Positions 27,285 to 34,988 of a DNA stretch of 64,000 nt are shown piece after piece (within the stretch, counting starts at the first letter, position 1; each line of letters starts with the position of its first letter). The notes below the pieces were generated by a model that had not been told where the DNA came from, made no database searches, and saw only the letters and a list, made by a program, of their open reading frames with translations. Both the position numbers and the translations under genes were made by a program. The stretch covers positions 62,001-126,000 of the forward strand of contig JAHHGX010000072.1 in NCBI GenBank assembly GCA_019359675.1, given 5' to 3'. The DNA comes from Calothrix sp. FI2-JRJ7 (GTDB lineage Bacteria; Cyanobacteriota; Cyanobacteriia; Cyanobacteriales; Nostocaceae).

Positions 27285-27447
27285 GGTGTGTGACGCCATG
27301 AAAAAACTTCAGCGTAGCGACAAGACCTGTAGCGTCACGCACCGTATAAACACGTAAGCTTAATTCGTCCTTTTTAAAGCATATGGTGCGTAACGCTACG
27401 AAATTATTTGCTTCGTTGAAATATTGTTATAGCGTTACGCACCCTAC
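27281..27447. mobile_element. MITE-like inverted-repeat element
   Basis: Terminal arms GTAGGGTGTGTGACGC and GCGTTACGCACCCTAC match at 14 of 16 positions. The distal half (27385-27447) is itself a palindrome starting GGTGCGTAACGCTACG and is nearly the same as 49433-49496. A related direct repeat of about 32 bases (27347-27378 and 27448-27480) spans its end. There is no coding capacity. Confidence 0.65.
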
Positions 27448-27680
27448 AAATACGTAAGCCTCACTCGCCCTTTTTAAAGTTTCTGTGAAAGTAAAGGAAC
27501 AAAGGGCGAGTAAGTTTGCGTCTATTTTGGTATATTAGGGCAACAATACTATATCTATTTTGTTTAATATTTCGTCCCGAACACTATAAGTTTAGGATGA
27601 AGAATTTGTTGTCGTTGACAATTAATCATCTACCAGAAATTAATGACTAACGATTAATTACTGCTTCTTTACGTGTAACT

Positions 27681-30353
27681 ATGAAAAACAATATCAAAAA
27701 TAATTCTATCATGAATCAGCGTCGAAAAGTTACTGCTTTGGTATTAAGCGGTGTTTTGTCAGTTAGTAGCAGCATCACTTTAATTAAGAGTGCTACAGCG
27801 GCACCTATAAATTCTGCATCAAACGTTACAAAAGAAGCTATAAAAGTCAGTGCTAATCGTAATTTACCTCGTTCGGTCAAAAATGCGGTTATCAGAGACT
27901 TTTCCCGGCGCCAAGGTATTTTACCATCAAATATCAGTATCGTTGAATTTACTGAAAGAGACTGGCGTAATGGTTGTTTGGAACTAGCAGGGCCTGGTGA
28001 ACTTTGTACGCAAGCGATAGTACCAGGGTGGCAAGTAGTAGTATCCAATGGTCGTGAAAAAGTTATTTACCATACCAATAATAATGGTCGTAATTTACGT
28101 GTTACTAATCGAAATATTGCTGATAATAGCAATAACACTCGTTTACCCAATAGAGTTCGTGATGCTGTAATTAGAGCTGCATCATCTCGTTTAAGAGTGC
28201 TACCTAGACAGCTTAATATTACTCAAGCACAATCGCGAGATTGGAAAGATGGATGTTTGGAACTCGCTGAACCTAACCGAGCATGTAGTCAAGTAATAGT
28301 TTCTGGTTGGCGTGTTGTTGTTGGTATTAAAGACGTAAGTTTGGTTTACCATACTAACGAAAGTGGTTCTATTATTAGATTAAATAGAACTGAAAGCGAT
28401 GTTAATAACAAAGGTTTGTCTGATAAAGCTGAACGCGCAGTTTTAAGAGATGCTGTTAGCAATACAGGTTTACCAGTTTCTGATTTAGAAATTGGCAGTG
28501 TTGAACAAATAACCGTTGATGGTTGTTTGGGTTTAGCAAGACCAAATGAAGCTTGCACTAAAATAGCACAACCTGCATTTCGTGTCACAGTAGAGGCAGG
28601 TAAACGGCGCCTGGTGTACCATGTAAAACCAGATGGTTCACAAGTAAGATTAAACTTAGCTGCAAGTAATATCAAATTGCCCCAAGTTGTCAGTGATAGA
28701 ATATTACGTCGTGTCTCTGAAGGTACAGGAATACCAGTAGCAGCATTATCGGTTGTTAATATCGAAAGTGGAAAATGGGAACAAGGACGTAATTCATTAT
28801 ATATATGGAAAGTAACTGTAGGTAACGAGCAAGACCGTTGGGTTTATTTGAGTAACGAGAACGGTGAGTCTTTACAGCTATTAGCAGAAGGTTTACCAAA
28901 AGCTGCAAGAAATGCAGTTTTATCTAAAGCTGCCCAAACTGCGGAGTTACCACAAAAAGATTTTGAGCTTGTTTCGTATAAGCGTAAGCAGTGGTTCTTT
29001 GGTTGTGAAGACCCAGAAACTTTACCTGCTTGTACACCGATACCAGTATCTGGTTGGGAAGTTAGCGTTAAACCAAATAACGTTCGTGATGCATGGGTTT
29101 ATTTGGTTAGTGATAATGGGTCACAACTCAAACTAGTGCAAGGTGGTAGACAAGACCAAGTAGGTAGCAATGTAAATATACCCATAAATATTGCTGACGC
29201 TGTATTGCGTAATGCTTCTAAATGGTCGGGACGTTCTGAAGATACATTTAGAATTACTTCTTCACAAAAAGTAATTTTCCCCAACCCTTGTAATTTAACT
29301 TTCAACCCCATATGTGATAGGTCATATCGTCCTACTCCAGGTTGGAATGTTACGGTTGATAGTGGACTTGGCGCCTGGACTTATTTAGTAAGTGCAGATG
29401 CTAAGATTGTAAATCAAGACCAAACTCCAGCTTTGGCGCCAAGACTTGCAGAAGTAATAAAACGCGATGCTTTAAGACGTTCTTCTGGTAATGAACTAAC
29501 CGACCTTCGTGTTACAAACATCAAGTTAGGAAATACTGAGAGATTTGATGCAGAAGTAACTGTATCGGATGGAATGCAAAATTGGGTATACGCTGTTGAT
29601 AAAGAAAGTACTCGTTTTGAATACTTATCGGTAGCTAGCATACCAAGAGCAATAGTAAATAGCGTATTAGCAGATGCTCAGAAACGCGCGGTTGCGAAAG
29701 TAAACGTATCTACTAAAAATATTACAGGCGCCGAACAAGTAACTTGGAAGAATGGTAATCTTGGTTTAGATGGAAGCTCAACTACTTCTTCATCAGTAAA
29801 AGGATGGCGTATTACCGTAGCAGTTGGTAGAGAACGTTTTGTTTACCACACCAATAACTTTGTTGGCAGTGCAAATAATAAAATTGCATTTCGATTAAAT
29901 GAAGATGCTAGCAAGGTTGTAAATGGAGTAGCAAATGGAGGTGTACCAATACCTACACGTGAATTACCACCAGCATTAACAAACGGTGTAATATTCCGAT
30001 ATGTAACAACAGGTGGTATAATTGGCAGAACCTACGAAACCGTTTTACTCCAAGATGGGCGCCTTATTCAAACTCGTTTAGGTGATACAAATGATTCGGA
30101 GCGCAGAGTTTTCCGACTTTCACTCTCTGAGACAAAACGGTTTCAACAATTATTAGAACGGCAGGCAGAACTATTCCAAAATGTTACTTATCCTGCACCA
30201 AGCGGCGCCGCAGATTATATTACTTATACTCTGACTAGTGAAGATGGCACAGTTCAGTATAATGATACATCGAGTCAAAAAGTACCAGACAACTTAAAGG
30301 TTGTGTTAAAAGCTTGGAATGATTTAACAGCAACAACACTCAGCAATAGATAA
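27681..30353 (+). CDS. Large secreted protein with eight degenerate ~80-residue repeats and a separate C-terminal domain
   Basis: An 890-residue exported protein of unknown function. A signal peptide occupies about residues 15-40. Then come eight repeats of about 80 residues; the best copies read LPxxVxxAVIRD, W(R/K)(N/D)GCLELA, C, GWxVxV and VYHTN. Repeats 1, 2, 3, 5 and 6 keep a cysteine pair, while 4, 7 and 8 do not, suggesting a disulphide in some copies. A different domain of about 125 residues follows from LPPALTNGVIFRYVTTGG. It has no neighbours in an obvious pathway. Periplasmic or surface binding is possible but unproven. Two ATGs in frame (27681, 27711) are both plausible starts. 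Confidence 0.8.
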   Translation: MKNNIKNNSIMNQRRKVTALVLSGVLSVSSSITLIKSATAAPINSASNVTKEAIKVSANRNLPRSVKNAVIRDFSRRQGILPSNISIVEFTERDWRNGCLELAGPGELCTQAIVPGWQVVVSNGREKVIYHTNNNGRNLRVTNRNIADNSNNTRLPNRVRDAVIRAASSRLRVLPRQLNITQAQSRDWKDGCLELAEPNRACSQVIVSGWRVVVGIKDVSLVYHTNESGSIIRLNRTESDVNNKGLSDKAERAVLRDAVSNTGLPVSDLEIGSVEQITVDGCLGLARPNEACTKIAQPAFRVTVEAGKRRLVYHVKPDGSQVRLNLAASNIKLPQVVSDRILRRVSEGTGIPVAALSVVNIESGKWEQGRNSLYIWKVTVGNEQDRWVYLSNENGESLQLLAEGLPKAARNAVLSKAAQTAELPQKDFELVSYKRKQWFFGCEDPETLPACTPIPVSGWEVSVKPNNVRDAWVYLVSDNGSQLKLVQGGRQDQVGSNVNIPINIADAVLRNASKWSGRSEDTFRITSSQKVIFPNPCNLTFNPICDRSYRPTPGWNVTVDSGLGAWTYLVSADAKIVNQDQTPALAPRLAEVIKRDALRRSSGNELTDLRVTNIKLGNTERFDAEVTVSDGMQNWVYAVDKESTRFEYLSVASIPRAIVNSVLADAQKRAVAKVNVSTKNITGAEQVTWKNGNLGLDGSSTTSSSVKGWRITVAVGRERFVYHTNNFVGSANNKIAFRLNEDASKVVNGVANGGVPIPTRELPPALTNGVIFRYVTTGGIIGRTYETVLLQDGRLIQTRLGDTNDSERRVFRLSLSETKRFQQLLERQAELFQNVTYPAPSGAADYITYTLTSEDGTVQYNDTSSQKVPDNLKVVLKAWNDLTATTLSNR

Positions 30354-30355
30354 TC

Positions 30356-30380
30356 TAGAAAGGGCGCCATGCCCTTTCTA
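30356..30380 (+). terminator. Terminator-like hairpin after the eight-repeat protein
   Basis: Perfect ten-base arms TAGAAAGGGC and GCCCTTTCTA around a five-base loop, followed by a T-rich run, three bases after the stop codon. A typical intrinsic terminator shape. Confidence 0.65.
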
Positions 30381-30467
30381 CTATTATTTATTTCTCTGCG
30401 TAAAAACACCATAAGACACGCAACAGAATGATAAAATAATACCAGTAGTCTCTGTATATAAAGTTAG

Positions 30468-31139
30468 GTGAATAATTTGGGTAAGCAATTGCACCAAAAC
30501 AAATTAGGTGCCGAGAGCCAAGCAAACTTCAACTTGGAAGTACAGCAAGAAGTGCAGCATGGTGAAGAATCAACATTTTATTACTTTGCATATGGTTCTT
30601 GCATGTGTCCAGTGGACTTAAAACGGTCACTAGGTGAAAAGACTCATCTTTACGTTGTAGGTACTGGAACACTAAAAGGTTATCGACTAGGTTTTTATCG
30701 CTATTCACAAACTCGTAAATGTGGTGTATTGGATGTAGTGCCAGACCCAAAAGCGAGTGTTAAAGGTGTATTGTACAAGTTACCTTGGCGCCTGAGTGAA
30801 CAGTTAGACAAACGTGAAGATGTGCCAAGAGGTGGTTATCGTCAAGAAATAATTGAAGTTCGCGCTCACGGTAAAGTTTATAAAAATGTGCGAACTTATG
30901 TAGTAGTTAATAAACTTGCTACTGAAGTGGCACCGAACGATTGGTATTTTAATATAGTTTTACGAGGCGCCGTTACTTGTGGGTTGCCAGAAGAATACTG
31001 TTGGAAGTTATTTAACCATATGCACCAGTTACAACAACAGCAGCAAGGCCAAATAATGGAGTCCAGCTTGAACCCCCCAACAGAGCATGATAAGGGGGGC
31101 TTTAAATTCTCTTGTTCCCCCCTTATTAAGGGGGGTTAG
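30468..31139 (+). CDS. Gamma-glutamylcyclotransferase-like (GGCT/AIG2) protein with repeat-derived C-terminus
   Basis: A 223-residue protein. The GGCT fold is recognised from YYFAYGSCM (substrate loop YGS) and the later LDKREDVPRGGYRQEIIEV, whose glutamate matches the catalytic position, so it may act on gamma-glutamyl substrates. The start is GTG. The last 22 residues or so (from about SLNPPTEHDKGG) are encoded by a dispersed CCCCCTTATTAAGGGGG repeat rather than by family sequence. Similar tails occur in the glycosyltransferase at 42606. The natural end was probably near residue 200. Confidence 0.75.
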   Translation: MNNLGKQLHQNKLGAESQANFNLEVQQEVQHGEESTFYYFAYGSCMCPVDLKRSLGEKTHLYVVGTGTLKGYRLGFYRYSQTRKCGVLDVVPDPKASVKGVLYKLPWRLSEQLDKREDVPRGGYRQEIIEVRAHGKVYKNVRTYVVVNKLATEVAPNDWYFNIVLRGAVTCGLPEEYCWKLFNHMHQLQQQQQGQIMESSLNPPTEHDKGGFKFSCSPLIKGG

Positions 31140-31144
31140 GGGGA
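31073..31144. repeat. C-rich/G-rich dispersed palindromic repeat, copy 1
   Basis: Contains CCCCCC...TAAGGGGGG inverted stretches and overlaps the end of the GGCT-like gene, supplying its last codons. Related copies are at 31321, 31393, 42598, 50726 and 57436. Confidence 0.7.
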
Positions 31145-31159
31145 TCAAATTTGTCAAAG

Positions 31160-31343
31160 TTAAGTATGAGATTTTCTTTCTTTCTCTTGAACTAAACGTT
31201 TAAATAATTCAAATTGCTCTTTTTCCTCTTCTTTACTCGAAGCAGGGTGAAATACAGTCGCTTTGGAACCCTGCTTTCGCTTAAGCAATAAGGGATAAAT
31301 ACGACAATTTATATAAAAAAGCCCCCCTTATTAAGGGGGACAA
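31160..31343 (-). pseudogene. Unidentified reading-frame remnant
   Basis: An open frame without ATG encodes LLKRKQGSKATVFHPASS and a charged tail ending RLVQEKERKSHT. Codon use looks coding-like, but I do not recognise the family. It lies between repeat copies and lacks a start, so it is probably the end of a lost gene. Confidence 0.35.
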
Positions 31344-31428
31344 GAGGTTGTTTTGTGATATTGGTAAGGATAAATACGACAATTTACAAAAAAAAGCCCC
31401 CCTTATTAAGGGGGGTTGGGGGGATCAA
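31321..31428. repeat. C-rich/G-rich repeat, copies 2 and 3, with a 21-base duplicated arm
   Basis: Two repeats (31327-31342 and 31396-31428) follow a duplicated GGATAAATACGACAATTTA stretch (about 31291 and 31369). The second copy abuts the cupA stop codon at 31429. Confidence 0.6.
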
Positions 31429-32751
31429 TTAACGATAATCTGGGCTTTGAATTTGGCGTAAGCGTGCGGCGTCGCGCATTCCATATTCAGGACGGCAGAA
31501 GCGGCCTATTTGCATTTCAAAGAATTCGCGGTTTGCTTGTAAGTGTTTGGGGTTGGGGTCATCTAATGGGTATAACAAAGCAGTTCGTAATGCTTGAATT
31601 ACTGCTGATGTTACGTTATACATTGACCGTTGGAAGGTAATACCTAATTGAATTAGTATGTCCTCGTCACCACGGCAATGTTGAAGATAATAATCTTTAA
31701 GATATTTGGGTAAGAAATGCAACATGTCTTGCATTAATAATGTTGGTGGAATACCAGCGGTACCTACTGGGAATACGTCGGCGTAAAGGATTCCGTAGTG
31801 GAAGTCTGTTTGCTTGTCGGGTACTTGACCTGCTTGGGCGTTGTATGATTTTGTACCACGGAATGGTGCGGTACGGTAGAAGACGGCTTCGACGTAAGGT
31901 AGTGCTGCTTCGTATAGCCAGGTAAAACCTTTTGATTTAGGAATGACTTCGTAGCATTCACCGTCTACGTATACGTGGTGGTAAATTGGGCGCCCAGCGA
32001 TGGCGAAAATTCCATTGACCAAAAAGTTCATCGCATCGGGTACACCTTTAAAACCTCCTTCGTCGTAAATATCTGACATTTCAAAGAACACAGGCGCCAT
32101 TACTTCCCAGAATAAACCTAGGTTCGAGTAATATGACATTTGGCGGCATTGTTCGATGAACATTTCTGGGAATAATTTGTACATTCCCATCATTAAGGGG
32201 TTGCGTTTGAAGTATGCTTTAATGGCACGGTCAGCGTTAGCGCGGTATTCGTCAGAGTCTAAATACGCATCAAATTGGTTGACAGGAGCGTACATGTGAC
32301 GATGCCATAACATCGCGCGCATACAAGCTTCGGCAAACTCCATATTTACCCGGTCATGCAAAAGGTGATGGAGTAGCTTTGGCATTTTTATGGTTTCACC
32401 CTTTTCCATAAACTCTAAAAGTTCAGGGTGCGCTGTTGCAGGACCACGCCAAATTCTTAAGTCAGCATCATCACCAGCATAATGGTTGTGACGCTGCAAG
32501 TATTCATCTGAAATAAAGTATTTGAAGAATGGGAATGGGTCTAAGAATACTTGTTCAGCAATATAAAGCAAGTCACGCCAGTAAAAATCCATTGGCACAG
32601 CGTAAGCTTTATATATACCAATGATTTGCATTAGGTTTTCTGGCGTATCTGGCAGCATTGAACCACCCGCTTCTAAACGATGAATGACATCGGCAAACTC
32701 GTGAGTTGAAGGTGGTAGTTTAGTAGTTTGTTTTTCAGGAGTTAATACCAT
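31429..32751 (-). CDS. cupA: CO2 hydration protein CupA (ChpY)
   Basis: A 440-residue soluble protein specific to cyanobacteria that converts CO2 to bicarbonate on the NDH-1MS complex, together with NdhD3 and NdhF3. The length and gene order (ndhF3, ndhD3, then this gene) point to CupA rather than CupB. Recognised stretches include DPFPFFKYFISDEYLQRHNH, RMSYYSNLGLFWEVMAP-like and FPVGTAGIPPTLLMQDMLHFLP. Histidine and cysteine residues (HLLHDR, QHCRGDEDI) are candidates for zinc binding. Normally a transcription unit with ndhF3-ndhD3 is low-CO2 induced. Its end touches a repeat copy. No cupS gene is seen beside it. Confidence 0.9.
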   Translation of the reverse strand: MVLTPEKQTTKLPPSTHEFADVIHRLEAGGSMLPDTPENLMQIIGIYKAYAVPMDFYWRDLLYIAEQVFLDPFPFFKYFISDEYLQRHNHYAGDDADLRIWRGPATAHPELLEFMEKGETIKMPKLLHHLLHDRVNMEFAEACMRAMLWHRHMYAPVNQFDAYLDSDEYRANADRAIKAYFKRNPLMMGMYKLFPEMFIEQCRQMSYYSNLGLFWEVMAPVFFEMSDIYDEGGFKGVPDAMNFLVNGIFAIAGRPIYHHVYVDGECYEVIPKSKGFTWLYEAALPYVEAVFYRTAPFRGTKSYNAQAGQVPDKQTDFHYGILYADVFPVGTAGIPPTLLMQDMLHFLPKYLKDYYLQHCRGDEDILIQLGITFQRSMYNVTSAVIQALRTALLYPLDDPNPKHLQANREFFEMQIGRFCRPEYGMRDAARLRQIQSPDYR

Positions 32752-32821
32752 CGAGATTCCCTTATTTTAGATTTTTGTGGGGCGAGTTTACGATATTCTC
32801 GTTATAAAAGAAAGATATTGG

Positions 32822-33400
32822 TTAACCCGCCGTTACTTTACGTAGTTTTAAAGCATGAAAAATACTTAATACATCGTGTTTCCAAACTGGTAATATCAGC
32901 GTCATTGCTATTTCTTCAATACTGTGAATGGTGCCGACAATACAGCTTATCCATATAGCAGTAACAGCGTGATTAAATCCAAACAAAGCTACTGTTGCAA
33001 CTAAAAGCGTTATTCCCCAAAGTTTAGCGGAGTAGGTGTGGTAGCTTGCCCCTTTGCCATACTTAACAAGGTTGACTAACCACCACATTAATTGTGCTGC
33101 CAACAATATTAGTAAGGGTAAACGACAAGCAATTACAACTTCGCCGTGTACCAACCAAGCAGCTTCTACAACACAAATGTAGAGAGTTAAATCTGCCCAA
33201 CTATCTGCCTGTCTCAATTGAGCATTACTTACACTTAATTTGCGGGCAATTATGCCGTCAAATATATCAGAGAGAAATGCAACTACAAAAGCGACAATAA
33301 ACCAGATAGATGTTTTACCATCGATGGCGTCCCACAGTAAGAATGGAGCAATCAGAAATCTTAAAATAACAAGACTAATTGGTATGTAAGTTAGATTCAT
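32822..33400 (-). CDS. CDP-alcohol phosphatidyltransferase family protein
   Basis: A 192-residue membrane protein with about five to six helices. The CDP-alcohol signature is DGIIARKLSVSNAQLRQADSWAD: it keeps DGxxAR and the two later aspartates but has Leu where the classic motif has Gly. The product of the reaction (a phospholipid) cannot be predicted. It sits between ndhD3 and cupA, 70 bases before cupA. Its ATG is preceded by a TAACTCC heptad array that, read on this strand, gives AGGAG as ribosome binding site. Confidence 0.8.
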   Translation of the reverse strand: MNLTYIPISLVILRFLIAPFLLWDAIDGKTSIWFIVAFVVAFLSDIFDGIIARKLSVSNAQLRQADSWADLTLYICVVEAAWLVHGEVVIACRLPLLILLAAQLMWWLVNLVKYGKGASYHTYSAKLWGITLLVATVALFGFNHAVTAIWISCIVGTIHSIEEIAMTLILPVWKHDVLSIFHALKLRKVTAG

Positions 33401-33405
33401 GATTT

Positions 33406-33432
33406 TAACTCCTAACTCCTAACTCCTAACTC
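33406..33432. repeat. Heptanucleotide tandem repeat (STRR), TAACTCC x3.9
   Basis: Almost four copies of TAACTCC (GGAGTTA on the minus strand) lie between the ndhD3 stop and the phosphatidyltransferase start. Short tandem heptamers of this type are known from heterocystous cyanobacteria. The copy nearest the start supplies the Shine-Dalgarno-like AGGAG. Confidence 0.8.
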
Positions 33433-34931
33433 TACTTCATTGCTACTTGTGGGGTGACTGTTTTTTCTATGGCTGGAATTGCAGCAACCATTGCGGTGGT
33501 GGTTGGTTCACTCCAACGTACTAGGTTATTGGGCTGGAAACCTAGGTATATAATTAATCCTGCCAAGATTAAACCGGGGATTTTTTCTGACCACAATGTG
33601 CGAGGGTAATATGCTAAGTTGTTGTCTAATTTGCCGAAGCAGGTGCGGTTGAGCAGAATTACAAAATATACTGCTGTTAAACCTGTGGCTACTACACACA
33701 TTAGTGTAGGGATGGGGAACACAGCAAAACTACCTTGGAAAACTATAAACTCTGCTACAAACCCTGTCATTCCGGGAATACCCGCGCTTGCCATACCACC
33801 AAGTACTAATAAAGCACTTGTTAAGGGTAAACCACGAATAGGACTCATTAAACCGTTGAGTTGGTCTAGTTCTCGTGTACCAGCTTTAGCTTCAACGACT
33901 CCAACAAGGTGGAATAGCATGGCTAAAATTAAACCGTGACTCACCATTTGGGCAACGGCGCCAACGAGTGCAAGAGGTGTACTAGCAGCAGCAGCGAGTA
34001 AAATGTAACCCATGTGTCCAACCGAACTGTAAGCAACCATACGCTTAATGTCCTTTTGAGCAACAGCGGTGACTGTTCCGTAGACGGCACTAGTGGCGCC
34101 CCAAATTGCTAAAGTTGGTGCAATAACGCTCCATGCATTGGGGAATATTCCTAAACCAAATCTGAGTAAACCGTAAGTTCCAAGTTTTGCTAAGACACCA
34201 CCAAGAAGAATTGCAACAGGTGCAGATGCTTCAACATAAGCATCTGGCAGCCAAGTATGGAATGGAACTAAAGGTATTTTTATACCAAAACCAATTACAA
34301 CTCCAACCAAAAGGAGCAATTGTAATGCACTTGACAAACCTTGAACCGAAATAGTGTCCATTGCAAAGCTTTTAGCGCCTGTCAGCCATACTATTCCTAA
34401 GAAGCTTGCCAAAATAAAGGCGCCTGAAACCGCAGTATAAATTAAGAACTTAATTCCTGCGTAAGCACGTCTTTCACCACCCCAAATTGAAATTAGCAGG
34501 TAGAAAGGAATTAATTCAAATTCGTAGAACAGGAAGAATAACAGTAGATTTTGTGCAGCAAACGCTCCTGCGACTCCACCACTGATTAGCAAAACCATCG
34601 AGTAAAAAAGTCTCGGACGTTCTGTCTCTTTACTGCTGCTATAAATTGCAATCCAAGTTAGGAAGCTATTTAGCACCAACATCAGAATCGACAAACCGTC
34701 TGCTCCGAGTTGATAGTTTAAACCAAGAGTTTCATTCCAGGGCAAATACTCAGTAAGCTGCATTCCTGGATTAGTCAGATCAAATTTGAGTAAGATAAAC
34801 AGGTTCCAAAGAAAAACTAGTCCTGCAATAAACAAGCTTACAAACCGAACATTACCCGCAGGTAGCTTTTTCGGAAGTAAGGCAACTACTAACGCACCTA
34901 AAATCGGCGCCCCAATTAAAACACTTAACAT
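33432..34931 (-). CDS. ndhD3: NDH-1 subunit NdhD3 (CO2-uptake complex)
   Basis: A 499-residue proton-translocating antiporter-like subunit with about 14 helices. Typical sequences are LFFLFYEFELIPFYLLISIWGG with the key glutamate, GIKIPLVPFHTWLPDAYVEA with conserved Lys/His, and KRMVAYSSVGHMG. It belongs to the NDH-1MS complex that drives inducible CO2 hydration, inferred from the neighbouring ndhF3 and cupA. The ndhF3 gene ends 57 bases upstream, with a perfect palindrome between them. Confidence 0.92.
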   Translation of the reverse strand: MLSVLIGAPILGALVVALLPKKLPAGNVRFVSLFIAGLVFLWNLFILLKFDLTNPGMQLTEYLPWNETLGLNYQLGADGLSILMLVLNSFLTWIAIYSSSKETERPRLFYSMVLLISGGVAGAFAAQNLLLFFLFYEFELIPFYLLISIWGGERRAYAGIKFLIYTAVSGAFILASFLGIVWLTGAKSFAMDTISVQGLSSALQLLLLVGVVIGFGIKIPLVPFHTWLPDAYVEASAPVAILLGGVLAKLGTYGLLRFGLGIFPNAWSVIAPTLAIWGATSAVYGTVTAVAQKDIKRMVAYSSVGHMGYILLAAAASTPLALVGAVAQMVSHGLILAMLFHLVGVVEAKAGTRELDQLNGLMSPIRGLPLTSALLVLGGMASAGIPGMTGFVAEFIVFQGSFAVFPIPTLMCVVATGLTAVYFVILLNRTCFGKLDNNLAYYPRTLWSEKIPGLILAGLIIYLGFQPNNLVRWSEPTTTAMVAAIPAIEKTVTPQVAMK

Positions 34932-34955
34932 AAATTCATTTATTGATGGTCTAAG

Positions 34956-34983
34956 GTAGAGACGTTACATGTAACGTCTCTAC
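34956..34983. repeat. Perfect 28-base palindrome between ndhF3 and ndhD3
   Basis: GTAGAGACGTTACA is followed directly by its exact inverted copy ending GTCTCTAC. It is the best-preserved member of a dispersed family (4665, 11659, 47405). Within an operon it may stop or stabilise part of the transcript. Confidence 0.85.
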
Positions 34984-34988
34984 AAGGT

